The translations under genes and the position numbers were made by a program. Below the pieces are notes generated by a model. That model saw nothing but the letters and a program-made list of their open reading frames with translations, was not told where the DNA came from and did not search any database. A stretch of 64,000 nt of DNA, taken from contig NZ_FUYE01000005.1 in the NCBI RefSeq assembly GCF_900167535.1, positions 62,001-126,000 of the forward strand. The letters run 5' to 3'. Source of the DNA: Prosthecobacter debontii (lineage in GTDB: Bacteria; Verrucomicrobiota; Verrucomicrobiia; Verrucomicrobiales; Verrucomicrobiaceae). Every line of letters begins with the position of its first letter. The first letter of the stretch is position 1. Positions 16,756 through 25,507 of the stretch are shown piece by piece.

Positions 16756-17250
16756 ATGAAAGCGCAACAGATCCTCCAGGCCATCGGACCCGAACTGCGT
16801 CAGCAGATCCTCACTTACATCCAGACCGATGAGCGCCCTGCCTATCGCGCCCTGATTCAGTCCCTGGCTCAGGCCCGCAAGCTGCGTCCTCAGTTCATCC
16901 TAGAAAAGTCCCGCGCCCAGCAGGCCGAGTGGCTGCTGAATCAGCTCTATCTGAAGAGCAACGATCCTGTGGCTGAACAACTCCTGCAGATCTGGTTGCT
17001 GAAATCTCAGGGTGCCATGCTGATCACTTTCCTCGATGCGGTGGGTATCACGCACGACGGTAAAGGTCAGGTGGATGAACTCCCTGAAGAAATCAGCGAA
17101 GAGAAAGCCCAAGCTGGTATTGATGCCCTGCTCAAAGACTACGGTCCACAGCAGGTGGCTCTCTATCTCCACATGTTCCAGATTCAGCGCCCGGAAGGCT
17201 GGGCAGGCCTCACGACGGCCATGGAGAAGACCGAGGCGATCAAACTGTAA
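16756..17250 (+). CDS. Hypothetical alpha-helical cytoplasmic protein
   Basis: About 164 residues, predicted to be almost entirely helical and rich in Gln, Leu and Glu (MKAQQILQAIGPELRQQIL). No signal peptide, membrane segment or catalytic motif is seen, and I do not recognise the family. I chose the ATG at 16756; the open frame extends upstream to a weaker start at 16708, but those codons look non-coding. A strong terminator follows directly. Confidence 0.7.
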   Translation: MKAQQILQAIGPELRQQILTYIQTDERPAYRALIQSLAQARKLRPQFILEKSRAQQAEWLLNQLYLKSNDPVAEQLLQIWLLKSQGAMLITFLDAVGITHDGKGQVDELPEEISEEKAQAGIDALLKDYGPQQVALYLHMFQIQRPEGWAGLTTAMEKTEAIKL

Positions 17251-17273
17251 TCGCACTTCAATCCGTTTCATCA

Positions 17274-17300
17274 GGCGAGAGGTTTTCCTCTCGCCTTTTT
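17274..17300 (+). terminator. Intrinsic terminator
   Basis: GGCGAGAGG and CCTCTCGCC pair around a TTTT loop and run into five T residues. It lies 23 bp past the stop of the helical protein gene. Confidence 0.92.
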
Positions 17301-17352
17301 CATTCGTGGGTAAGGGAATAGCACACCCAGATAGCTTTTAATCGGCCGGGGC

Positions 17353-18609
17353 TCAAATCCGGCGTGCTTCGCTGACATCCAGCTTGGTCACTTTCCACTC
17401 GGATTGAACAGGGGAGATGACCACTTGAGCGGTGTAGCGGTTCACACGTGTATGGGCGTGGCCCCAGTGGCCCACGGTGCCTAAGGCGGTCCATTGACAG
17501 TGGGCAATAAAGCCTGAGCCGTCGGGGTTGGGTTTCACATCCATGACCTCCGTGCTGAATTCCGTGATGGTGACCCGCGTTCCTTCACGGCCTTCCAGGG
17601 TCAGTGCTTGCAGGGTCTCCAGATAAAGCTGGCGCAGCAGTTCACCATCCACACTGCGGGCGAGGGTATCGTAGATGTCCGATTCGGTTCGGTGATCGAA
17701 AGCCCGGTAAACATTGCGCAGAAGAGGAGTCAGGATGGACTCGGCATCGTGAGCGGTTTTGATATCAGGCACCCGGGTGTTGCCTGTGATCTCGATGACG
17801 AAGAGGGGCCAGGTGAGCAGGGCTCCCAAAAGCCAAGCCCCGAGGAAGGCGACTGTGCCACCCGGTAGGCGGCGTCCCTTGAACAGGAGGAAGAAAACGA
17901 GCCCGCAGCTAAACCAGATTAAGCTGGCGACAGGCAGCCGCCAGGGGGCGGATTGCTCTAGCTTGGGCACTGAGGCCAGAGGGGCCGGCATCGGCAGGCG
18001 GCCTCGGCTGCGCCAGCGCACTTCTTTGAGGCCTTGAATGGCTTCCGTGGTTTCACTTTGGCTGCCGTAGAAGACGCGAATGGGCAGCCGTTTTTGATCG
18101 TGAATGTATCCGGTCCATTCAATGAGGACTTGTTCGGGCATGGGCGGCAGGGGTGCCTCCCACATGAGGCCGACCATGGCTTCGCGGAGAGGAACTGTAG
18201 CTCCTTCTTCGAGAGGCAAGGTAGCACCGGGCTTGCCCTTGATGATGGAGGCTCCACGGAAGCTCGCCTCGCCAGCTTTCTCGATGCCGAGACGGCACCA
18301 GTCGGCCGATTTCGCCGCCAGCGCATCTGTCAGAGCTTTTTGTTCATCAGCGTTGAGAAACTGAGTGCTGGGGAGTTGCGCCCAATTCAGCGCCGTCTGC
18401 GCATCGAAGAGTGCTTCGAAGCGCATTTGGTTAGGCTCCAGATAGAGGTAACCTTGGAAAATGGGCTCCGCAGGAGGTTCGGGGTCCATCTGCTTGGGAG
18501 CGGCTTGACCGAGAATCCGTGAGGGATCAAGCTGCAAGGACTGCCCCAGCCCGGGGCTGGACAGTAAGACCAGAATACAAGCTGTGAAGATGATCTTCAG
18601 CGAGATCAT
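17353..18609 (-). CDS. Hypothetical secreted/membrane protein
   Basis: About 418 residues. An N-terminal signal peptide (MISLKIIFTACILVLLSSPGLGQS) leads a periplasmic region of about 200 residues, followed by two hydrophobic segments near residues 225-243 and 252-275 and a C-terminal soluble domain of about 140 residues that contains FSTEVMDVKPNPDGSGFIAHCQW and ends in WKVTKLDVSEARRI. I do not recognise the family. The start at 18609 is chosen because it begins the signal peptide; an open extension to 18732 would run into the upstream gene. It follows the Gfo/Idh/MocA gene by 35 bp and may share its transcript. Confidence 0.72.
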   Translation of the reverse strand: MISLKIIFTACILVLLSSPGLGQSLQLDPSRILGQAAPKQMDPEPPAEPIFQGYLYLEPNQMRFEALFDAQTALNWAQLPSTQFLNADEQKALTDALAAKSADWCRLGIEKAGEASFRGASIIKGKPGATLPLEEGATVPLREAMVGLMWEAPLPPMPEQVLIEWTGYIHDQKRLPIRVFYGSQSETTEAIQGLKEVRWRSRGRLPMPAPLASVPKLEQSAPWRLPVASLIWFSCGLVFFLLFKGRRLPGGTVAFLGAWLLGALLTWPLFVIEITGNTRVPDIKTAHDAESILTPLLRNVYRAFDHRTESDIYDTLARSVDGELLRQLYLETLQALTLEGREGTRVTITEFSTEVMDVKPNPDGSGFIAHCQWTALGTVGHWGHAHTRVNRYTAQVVISPVQSEWKVTKLDVSEARRI

Positions 18610-18644
18610 CTTCAGCCGATGCTGGCGGCATGCGCAGAGGGAAT

Positions 18645-20060
18645 TTACAGCACCCACGGTTTTCTCCATTCTTTCGAGAGCAGTTTGGAAGCCGCTTCGT
18701 TGCCATCGATCTTCTCGGTTTGTGGATTCCACTTCAGCCCGGTGCTGCCGGTGCGCAGGGCGATGTTGGCCAAATGGGCGATGGTGATGCTGCGATGGCT
18801 GACCTCCACCGGAGCGGCGGTCGGTTTACCATCGTAGATGCAATTCAGGAAGTTGTCCGTGTGGTCCTTGCTCTCATAGAGGTGGATTTCATCGGGGCCG
18901 ATCTTCTCACGCAGGATGGCCGGATCACTGGCGCTGATCTTCCCACGATTCACATAGATCCACTTGCCAGCATCGCCTTCGAAAAGGATGCCGACATGGT
19001 CGAAGGGCTTCTTGCTGTTACTATTTTGCAACGAGGCTTCCACCTCGGGCATCAGTTTGTGTTCTGGGCTGGCCACCTGCATGACGACGCCATTTTCATA
19101 CACACACTCAAACTTGAAGTCGGTGGCGGTGTTATAGAGCGCATCTTTGTTCAAGGTTCCAGAGACCTCCCGTAGCTCGAGCGGACCGGTATGCTGGGTG
19201 CCGAGGCCCCACTGGGCGATGTCGATGTGGTGGGCACCGAAGTCGGTAATCATCCCTCCACTGAAGTTAAAGTTATGCCGCCAGTTCAGGGGGAGCAGGG
19301 CAGGACGGTAGTCCATCTGCTCGGCAGGGCCTAGCCACAGCTCATAGTCGAAATCATCGGGGATCGGAGCTGGAGCCGTCAGCTCGGCCATGCCATTCCA
19401 GTTGCTATGACCACCCGGGAGGCCGACACGCACACGTTTGAGCTTACCCAGTCGTTCATTGCGCACCAGCTCGCAGGCGAGGCGGAAGTAGATGTCACTG
19501 CGCTGCTGGCTGCCCGTCTGCCATGTGACTCCGGCTTTGGCCACTTCGTCAGACATCAGGCGTCCTTCGCCGATGGTGAGAGCCAAGGGCTTTTGCCCAT
19601 AGATGTGTTTGCCTTTCCGTGCGGCATACACCGCCATGTAGGCGTGCCAGTGATCGGGGGTGGAGACCTGCACGGCATCTAAATCCTCTTTCTCCATCAT
19701 CTCTCGGAAGTCCACATAGGCGGTGCAGGTCTTCACGCTTTTGTTAGCGGCTTGAGAGTAGTGCTGGTCGATGATTTTACGTCCTGCTTCCCGGCCTCCG
19801 GTTTCTTTACCGTCGTAGCCATAATGACCGTATTCTTTCATCGGGTCCGCCACGGCGATGACCTGACACTTTTCATTGTTCAGAAAGCTCGGTGTCCAGT
19901 CGCCTGCGATAGTGCCCCAGCCGATGCAACCGACGGTGATGCGCTCGGAGGGTGCGGGACGTCCCGGTTTTCCAAAAACACTGTTAGGGACGATGGTTGG
20001 GAAGCCCAGCGCCGCGGCACTGGTGGCAAGGAATCGACGGCGTGAAAACTGAGGGTTCAT
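18645..20060 (-). CDS. Tat-exported Gfo/Idh/MocA family oxidoreductase
   Basis: A protein of about 471 residues. The N-terminus has a twin-arginine leader (FSRRRFLATSAAALG), so export as a folded, cofactor-loaded enzyme is expected. The Rossmann domain follows with VGCIGWGTIAGDW near residue 43, the STPDHWHA segment near 130 and a GQKPLALT segment where many family members have EKP. The C-terminal alpha/beta domain includes DFGAHHIDIAQW. These enzymes oxidise or reduce sugars and cyclitols with NAD(P). The start at 20060 was chosen for the Tat leader. The membrane protein gene follows closely on the same strand. Confidence 0.9.
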   Translation of the reverse strand: MNPQFSRRRFLATSAAALGFPTIVPNSVFGKPGRPAPSERITVGCIGWGTIAGDWTPSFLNNEKCQVIAVADPMKEYGHYGYDGKETGGREAGRKIIDQHYSQAANKSVKTCTAYVDFREMMEKEDLDAVQVSTPDHWHAYMAVYAARKGKHIYGQKPLALTIGEGRLMSDEVAKAGVTWQTGSQQRSDIYFRLACELVRNERLGKLKRVRVGLPGGHSNWNGMAELTAPAPIPDDFDYELWLGPAEQMDYRPALLPLNWRHNFNFSGGMITDFGAHHIDIAQWGLGTQHTGPLELREVSGTLNKDALYNTATDFKFECVYENGVVMQVASPEHKLMPEVEASLQNSNSKKPFDHVGILFEGDAGKWIYVNRGKISASDPAILREKIGPDEIHLYESKDHTDNFLNCIYDGKPTAAPVEVSHRSITIAHLANIALRTGSTGLKWNPQTEKIDGNEAASKLLSKEWRKPWVL

Positions 20061-20153
20061 GAAGTGTGATTGTAGTGGGCACTGCCTACGGGCGGCAATA
20101 GTGAAGTCAGGCACCCTCCCAGAATTTATCCGCGAGGATTGGCCGGAGGGCAC

Positions 20154-20184
20154 AAAAAAGCCAGTCACCTCATCGATGACTGGC
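20154..20184 (-). terminator. Intrinsic terminator of the cyclophilin gene
   Basis: On the minus strand GCCAGTCA pairs with TGACTGGC around a 9-nt loop and runs into six T residues. It lies about 30 bp past the peptidylprolyl isomerase stop codon. Confidence 0.88.
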
Positions 20185-20212
20185 CTTTAGAAAAACGCAG
20201 GGAAGGGAGGGA

Positions 20213-20809
20213 TTACTCCACCACTTTGGCGCTCTTGATGACGACAGGCTCGGCAGGCACGTTTTGATGGGGGCCTTTATTACCGGTTTTCACGGCGGCG
20301 ATTTGGTCCACCACTTCCATGCCTTTGCTCACTTTGCCAAAGACGCAGTAGCCCCAGCCGTCTTGACCAGGATAGTCGAGGAAGGTGTTATCCTTCAGGT
20401 TCACGAAGAACTGGCTGGAAGCGCTGTGGGGATTCGGCGTGCGGGCCATGGCCAGGGAGCCACGGACGTTTTTCAAGCCGTTTTTGGCTTCGTTCTGGAT
20501 CGGGGCTTCGGTTTCCTTCTGCTCCATGTCTGGGGTGAAGCCTCCCCCCTGAATCATGAAGTCTGGGATCACACGGTGAAACACGAGGCCATCATAGTGA
20601 CCTTTTTTCACATATTTCACAAAGTTGGCCACGGTGCCGGGGGCTTTAGCGGCGTCGAGTTCGATTTCGATGTCACCTTTGGAGGTTTCCATCACAACTT
20701 TCACGGGTTTGGTTTCGCTCACGGGGGCAGTTTCCTGGGCTTGGGTTTGACCGGTCGAGCCGACAAAAGTCAATGCAAGAGCGGCAAGAAGCGGAAGATT
20801 GAATTTCAT
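20213..20809 (-). CDS. Secreted cyclophilin-type peptidylprolyl isomerase
   Basis: About 198 residues. A signal peptide (MKFNLPLLAALALTFVGSTGQTQAQ) is followed by a short linker and a complete cyclophilin domain, which catalyses cis-trans isomerisation of prolyl bonds. Seen are GDIEIELDAAKAPGTVANF, FHRVIPDFMIQGG, GSLAMART, SSQFFVNLKDN and FGKVSKGMEVVD. The periplasmic location points to folding of envelope proteins. The start at 20809 is set by the signal peptide. A terminator follows. Confidence 0.95.
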   Translation of the reverse strand: MKFNLPLLAALALTFVGSTGQTQAQETAPVSETKPVKVVMETSKGDIEIELDAAKAPGTVANFVKYVKKGHYDGLVFHRVIPDFMIQGGGFTPDMEQKETEAPIQNEAKNGLKNVRGSLAMARTPNPHSASSQFFVNLKDNTFLDYPGQDGWGYCVFGKVSKGMEVVDQIAAVKTGNKGPHQNVPAEPVVIKSAKVVE

Positions 20810-20950
20810 AGTTGGGGATAGCAATGAGACATGAGCGTTCGTGTTTGCCAAGAAGAATGTGCGCAAGCAAAATGCACTCACCGCTGCAAAAGGCGCGATC
20901 GGCACTGGTTTTGAATAGTTGTCCGGCTATCGGAGTCTGAGGTAAGTAAC

Positions 20951-21526
20951 ATGAAAACCAAATTCCTTTCTTTGGCAGGGCTCGCGGCCTGCGTGGCAGC
21001 ATTGAGTTCCTGCGCGGTGTATGATGAATACGGCTACTACGATGCCCCCGTTGGCGGCCCGGCCTACGTGGATGGCTATGATTATGGCTACGCTCCCGCC
21101 TATCCGGCTTATTCCTCCGTTTCGTTCTTCGGCTTTGGCGGTGGCTATCCTTACCGTTATTACGGGCGTGATTATCACCATCATCATCACGATGATCACT
21201 ATAGCCATCGCTCCTCTTCCGGTAGCCGCTCTTACGCCTCGCGTGTTGCTCGGCCAAGCTCTGCCCGCGGCAGCACTAGCGTGACAGCACCTCGTATCCC
21301 GTCTGTTTCGACACCGCGTTCCCTGAGCCGACCTTCGATCAGTGCCTCACCTCGTAGCGGTATTTCTCGCCCCTCGACCAGTTCGGCACGTCCTTCCGTG
21401 CGCCCCACGCCGCGGGTTGAGTCGCGTCCTTCCTCCAGTTCACGTCCAACTCGCGTGACCACAGCTTCCTCGACGCGTTCGTCGTCTTCGTCTGGCTCTT
21501 CCCGGGATACCCGCCGCAGTCGTTGA
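20951..21526 (+). CDS. Low-complexity putative lipoprotein (Tyr/Gly/His region then Ser/Arg/Pro tail)
   Basis: A 191-residue protein. The N-terminal segment MKTKFLSLAGLAACVAALSSC ends in a lipobox, so lipid anchoring at Cys21 is predicted. Residues about 22-85 are rich in Tyr, Gly, Asp and Ala and end in a run of five His plus HDDHYSHRS. Residues about 90-191 are rich in Ser, Arg, Pro and Thr, with repeated SRPS and RPS units and high positive charge. No globular domain is expected. The basic tail could bind murein, polyphosphate or nucleic acid, but that is speculation. The frame runs against the secretin gene from the other side. Confidence 0.7.
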   Translation: MKTKFLSLAGLAACVAALSSCAVYDEYGYYDAPVGGPAYVDGYDYGYAPAYPAYSSVSFFGFGGGYPYRYYGRDYHHHHHDDHYSHRSSSGSRSYASRVARPSSARGSTSVTAPRIPSVSTPRSLSRPSISASPRSGISRPSTSSARPSVRPTPRVESRPSSSSRPTRVTTASSTRSSSSSGSSRDTRRSR

Positions 21527-21592
21527 TCTTGGTTTAGGTCCTCGCGGAGACTTTTCTGAGAGCAGGAGTTGCGATGGCCTGACTGTCGTTCT

Positions 21593-23617
21593 TCAGAAGT
21601 ATTTCTTGGAGAACAACAGCCGGGCCATTTGCTGATTGCGATCCAGCAGGCCTTTCAGCTTTTGCTGATGCTCATAGATGGTGGCGTAGTCGTTGGGATA
21701 CTGCTGCTTGAGCACCTCACATTGTCCATCAAGCTGTTCCACGGCGATCTTGAGTTCTTTCAGCTTGCGGCTCTCATCAGGGGTGATGCGCCCTTCATGG
21801 ATGGTGTGATGAAGGATATCCGTCTCACGGGTCAGGTAGGCGACTGCGTTGGGCAGCGACTTCGGACCGCCGAGCAGAGCTCCGGAGTTCTGGTCCACCT
21901 GAGGGATTTTGGGTTGGAATTGGTTAGGCTTCTGGGGAATGACAGACTGAGGCTCTGGTGGTAAGCCGCCGTCACGCGCATCGATGATCTGTGGTGTGAT
22001 GAAGAGCATGAGGTTTTTATGGTTCTTGCTCTTGCTGTCGTATTTGAAGGCCTTGCCGAGCAGTGGGATGCTGTGCAGGAAAGGCACGCCGGCTTTCCCC
22101 TCACGCTCACGCGCTTCATCCAAGCCGCCCACGGCGACGGTGTAACCTGAGTTCACCTCCACAGGCGCATTGTAGATGCGCGATGAGGCGACGGGGTAGG
22201 GATTGCCATTGATCACCTCGGTACTGATGATGCTGGAAACGGTGACGGCCATGTTCAGCAGAATTTTATCGTCGTTCATCCGTTTGGGCAGGATGTTGAG
22301 CACGGTGCCGATCGGTAGATAAGCGATGGAAGAGGTCGTCGTGGCACCCGCACCGACGGTGGCAGAGGCGGTGCCATCCAGCACGGGTTGGTTGACCACA
22401 CTGCGGAAGGACACCTCGCTGTTATTCAGCGTGACCATGCGTGGGTAGGAGGTCATTTGCGTCTCTTCATCTCGGAGCATGGCGCGCAGCTTCACATTGA
22501 TGTCTTGTGAGCTTAGGATGCCGAGCGCAGGCCAGGCTAATCCTCCTCCAGCCGCGTTGAGGTTGGCCCCGGTGAGCAGGTTGGTTAAGTCCGCACGATA
22601 CCCCCCATTCGTGGCTGTATTGTTGTACTCCACAATCACTTTTTCCTGACCAGTGGTGGAGTCGGTTTCGGTGGTCACACTGTCCACCGCGCGGAAGTTA
22701 CCGGTATCAAAGGTGCCGGTCCAATCAATCCCGAACTCACGTTTTGGGTCGCGGGTGGTTTCGATGAACTTCACTTCGATGGCGATGAGCGTCTGCGGTT
22801 TATCAGCAGCTTCGAGATAACCTTCCACCCATAGATGCTGCAAGCGGGTGGCCACCACATAGAGGGTGTTGGAGTCTGACATCCAGATGACCTTGGGCTT
22901 GCGGTAAGCACTGAGTTCATTGGAGTTTAGGGCTTTCGTTTGATCTCCGCCGACTCCTCCCAGAGCCGCCGCTGCGGCTGCAACATCTCCGCCTTGTCCG
23001 CCAGTCTCAGACTCTTCTTTGGGCAGGCTGAGCAGGTCACGAATCGCATTGATGATCTCGCTGCGCCGTACGGAGAAAGTCTCCTGGTTGCCTTGGAGAT
23101 TCACGCCGCCTCCGCCGGAACTGCCTCCCGAACCACCGACAGGAGTCAGGCCCAAGCCTGACCCCGAGCTGACTCGATCCACCTTTTCAAGAGAGTTGTA
23201 GCGAATTTGGTAGGACTTGCCGATCAGTTCCTTGTCGTCAGCCGGACGGATATACCAGATGCCATTATCGGGGATGATAGCCAGTTCGTTAGCCTTGCAC
23301 AAAGTTTCCAGCACGCGAAAAGGGCTGGAGCGAATGGAGAAGGTGATCTGGCGTGAGCCTTCTGGGCTGTCGTTTGGCAGCGAGAAGAAAGAGATGCCCG
23401 CATCCGTGGCTAAAAAGCGGAGCACATCGGAGAGAATGGCGTTCGAGAAGTCATACTGCTGTGGGGGGGCATCCCGCAGTTTCGAGGCCTCAGCCTCATA
23501 TAGGCTGGAAGAGAAATTAAAAGGGGATCCCCCCAACTGCGCTCGGGCCTGCCTCAGTGGGAAAGCAAGGCTGGCGCCGATAAAGAGGACCAGGAGAGTG
23601 AGGCGCGAGGTGTGCAT
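21593..23617 (-). CDS. Secretin (PilQ/GspD family), Amuc_1098-like pilus outer membrane protein
   Basis: A 674-residue protein with a signal peptide (residues 1-26). An N-terminal region of STN/N0-type wording follows (YDFSNAILSDVLRFLATDAG, residues about 54-130), then N1-like modules with Gly-rich insertions (about 155-175 and 205-225), then the secretin core: VEVKFIETTRDPKREFGIDW-type segment, SYPRMVTLNNSEVSF, IGTVLNILPKRMNDDKILLNM and SGYTVAVGGLDEAREREGKAGVP. After the core, a helical coiled-coil-like tail of about 110 residues follows. The core matches secretins; the overall layout resembles the Akkermansia Amuc_1098 family. It should form the outer membrane channel for the divergent pilus operon. 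Confidence 0.9.
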   Translation of the reverse strand: MHTSRLTLLVLFIGASLAFPLRQARAQLGGSPFNFSSSLYEAEASKLRDAPPQQYDFSNAILSDVLRFLATDAGISFFSLPNDSPEGSRQITFSIRSSPFRVLETLCKANELAIIPDNGIWYIRPADDKELIGKSYQIRYNSLEKVDRVSSGSGLGLTPVGGSGGSSGGGGVNLQGNQETFSVRRSEIINAIRDLLSLPKEESETGGQGGDVAAAAAALGGVGGDQTKALNSNELSAYRKPKVIWMSDSNTLYVVATRLQHLWVEGYLEAADKPQTLIAIEVKFIETTRDPKREFGIDWTGTFDTGNFRAVDSVTTETDSTTGQEKVIVEYNNTATNGGYRADLTNLLTGANLNAAGGGLAWPALGILSSQDINVKLRAMLRDEETQMTSYPRMVTLNNSEVSFRSVVNQPVLDGTASATVGAGATTTSSIAYLPIGTVLNILPKRMNDDKILLNMAVTVSSIISTEVINGNPYPVASSRIYNAPVEVNSGYTVAVGGLDEAREREGKAGVPFLHSIPLLGKAFKYDSKSKNHKNLMLFITPQIIDARDGGLPPEPQSVIPQKPNQFQPKIPQVDQNSGALLGGPKSLPNAVAYLTRETDILHHTIHEGRITPDESRKLKELKIAVEQLDGQCEVLKQQYPNDYATIYEHQQKLKGLLDRNQQMARLLFSKKYF

Positions 23618-23629
23618 TGAAAACAGGGG

Positions 23630-23658
23630 ATTATAAAAAATATAGTGGATTTGGTTAA
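23630..23658 (-). promoter_or_regulatory. Predicted promoter of the secretin gene
   Basis: On the minus strand, TTAACC (23658-23653), a 17-bp spacer and a perfect TATAAT (23635-23630). The start codon is at 23617, so the leader would be only about six bases. Confidence 0.5.
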
Positions 23659-23696
23659 TTCACTCAAATGCTATTTATCTCCATGATGATAATATT

Positions 23697-23791
23697 TTCA
23701 GTAATACCAAAATATCTGTCTCCCTGGACAAGCTGGGATCGCTCATGGTCAACGGACGCCTCCAACTCAGACTTCAGCAATATCAAAATAT
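23697..23791. repeat. 19-bp imperfect direct repeat in the pilus divergent promoter region
   Basis: TTCAGTAATACCAAAATAT at 23697-23715 and TTCAGCAATATCAAAATAT at 23773-23791 differ at two positions and start 76 bp apart. Both lie in the A/T-rich 253-bp gap between secretin and pilin genes, upstream of the predicted pilin promoter. Candidate activator sites. Confidence 0.5.
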
Positions 23792-23820
23792 GGAAAATAT
23801 GGGAAATCTCATCCTTAAGG

Positions 23821-23849
23821 TTGATTTAACCCACAAATTTCGCTATCTT
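23821..23849 (+). promoter_or_regulatory. Predicted promoter of the pilus operon
   Basis: TTGATT (23821-23826), a 17-bp spacer and TATCTT (23844-23849), with the ATG at 23871. It faces away from the secretin promoter. Confidence 0.4.
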
Positions 23850-23870
23850 TAAATATTTACCATAAACATC

Positions 23871-25493
23871 ATGGATGTTGCACTGCCAGATCCCTTCTCT
23901 CACGGCAGGTCGGACCTTCGGTCCCGATCCGGCTTTTCCGTGATGGAGTTGGTCATTCTGATTGCCATCCTAGGCGTGTTGGTGACCGTGGTGACGGGGG
24001 TGATTACCCGCCAGAATGTCGCTCTTAAGGATACCAAGATCACTTCCGACGTGGCAACGCTGAATCAGATGATCGCGATCTACACGTCGGATGGCGGATC
24101 CCTCTCGGGGATTACCAGCCCGCAAGCGGTCTTGGATAAACTGAAGCGCACCCTACCTCAATCTGACTGGGCCAAGCATACCGGTCCCGCCTCAGGTCGG
24201 CTGCTTGACATCCGGCTGACGGCTCGGGTCACGACTTCCGTGGATCCTGCCGGAAAGGTAAGAGCGAAGTGGGACCCGCAGAAACAACGCTTCGAATTGA
24301 CGAGCGGCGGAGGCACCGCTGTGAGTGAGTTTTATCTGGATCCGTCTCTGGGGAGCAAAGATTTTGGCAGTGAAACCCGCCCGACTCAGCGTGCGGTGGC
24401 TTATAATAGTGGGGCGGGGAAAAACCGGGGTTGGGTGTGGGGAAATAGCAGCTCACCAGGTTTCGCCTATAATACTCCAGGCAGCACAGGCGGCTCGGGA
24501 GTATCGAGCCCTTTTGATCCTATGAAAGAGTTGCCTGCTGGCAACCCCGGCACCGGTGATGGGGGGAGTGGTGGTGGCGATGGGGGGGGAGGCGGAGGTG
24601 ACGGCGGGGATGGTGGTGATGGCGGCGATGGATCGGAAACACCGCTGGTCACTCAACTGCCCAAGCCAACGATCAGCCCGACCGGAGGCACCTTCAGTTA
24701 TGCCAGCTTTCCAGGCTATGTCACGCTCAGCCCCAACGGCGCACCCAGCCAGGGATCACGACTGGAGTATCGGGTCAATAATGGCGGTTGGACACCTTAC
24801 ACAGGGAGCCCAATTACCGTCGCTTCGTCCGATAAATTGGATGCGCGTAACTACGCTACGGACACGGCTCTTTATAAAACCAGCGGCAATGCATCCGCCA
24901 CATATTATCGCCTAACCACAGGCTTCAGCGGCTCAGGCACCAGCACCTGGGGGAACGCTACGGGCGGAACGAACCTCGTTACCACGGTGGAGAATAGTGA
25001 GGAAAGCTCCACCTTTAAACATGGCAACACCAAGTTGGATCTGGGCAATGGCGAGTTTCTTGATGCTGGGGTGGAAAACGTGCTCACCTTCACTCCCGGC
25101 GAGTTCGAGACCATCGTGCCTAACACGTGGTTCAATTTGGGTGAGTTGATCATGTTCAATGGCACCACGTTCTATAACAGTGAAGCGGATGGGGTAACAC
25201 TGAGTATCAATCTGAACCTCACCCAGCCTGCTCAGAATGCGGTGGTGCACGTCAACCTGGGGCTGATCAGCACAGACAATACCAGCGACCGCCTCTCCAG
25301 TGCCGACATCGTGGAACTGCGTAACCCCACCACCGATCTCAAGGTCACCGTGGATGGTGTGGAATACCGATTGGAATTGAGCTGGGCCACGCTCGATCCC
25401 GGTGCAGGCGTCGTGCAGGGAAATCAGTTCCTCGTGTTCGAAGGGGCCTCCGCCAGCGCTGCTCTAAGAGGGCGCTTCGTCAGCAATCACTAA
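23871..25493 (+). CDS. Large prepilin with Gly-rich linker and adhesin-like C-terminal domains
   Basis: A 540-residue prepilin. A 21-residue leader ends in Gly, then FSVMELVILIAILGVLVTVV with Glu at +5, the classical type IV prepilin cleavage and helix signature. A pilin head of about 180 residues follows, then a Gly/Asp-rich linker (about residues 224-262). The C-terminal half has a beta-rich domain like chitobiase C-terminal/Fn3-type modules (FPGYVTLSPNGAPSQ, WTPYTGSPITV) and a last domain of about 190 residues resembling choice-of-anchor-type modules (SGSGTSTWGNATGG, GFELGEF-like segments). It is far larger than normal pilins and is probably a tip or adhesin subunit. The linker is encoded by homopolymeric G tracts (G6 at 24561, G8 at 24582). 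It is first in the operon, 14 bp before the PilT-like gene. Confidence 0.82.
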   Translation: MDVALPDPFSHGRSDLRSRSGFSVMELVILIAILGVLVTVVTGVITRQNVALKDTKITSDVATLNQMIAIYTSDGGSLSGITSPQAVLDKLKRTLPQSDWAKHTGPASGRLLDIRLTARVTTSVDPAGKVRAKWDPQKQRFELTSGGGTAVSEFYLDPSLGSKDFGSETRPTQRAVAYNSGAGKNRGWVWGNSSSPGFAYNTPGSTGGSGVSSPFDPMKELPAGNPGTGDGGSGGGDGGGGGGDGGDGGDGGDGSETPLVTQLPKPTISPTGGTFSYASFPGYVTLSPNGAPSQGSRLEYRVNNGGWTPYTGSPITVASSDKLDARNYATDTALYKTSGNASATYYRLTTGFSGSGTSTWGNATGGTNLVTTVENSEESSTFKHGNTKLDLGNGEFLDAGVENVLTFTPGEFETIVPNTWFNLGELIMFNGTTFYNSEADGVTLSINLNLTQPAQNAVVHVNLGLISTDNTSDRLSSADIVELRNPTTDLKVTVDGVEYRLELSWATLDPGAGVVQGNQFLVFEGASASAALRGRFVSNH

Positions 25494-25507
25494 CCGCAAC
25501 GTCATTC

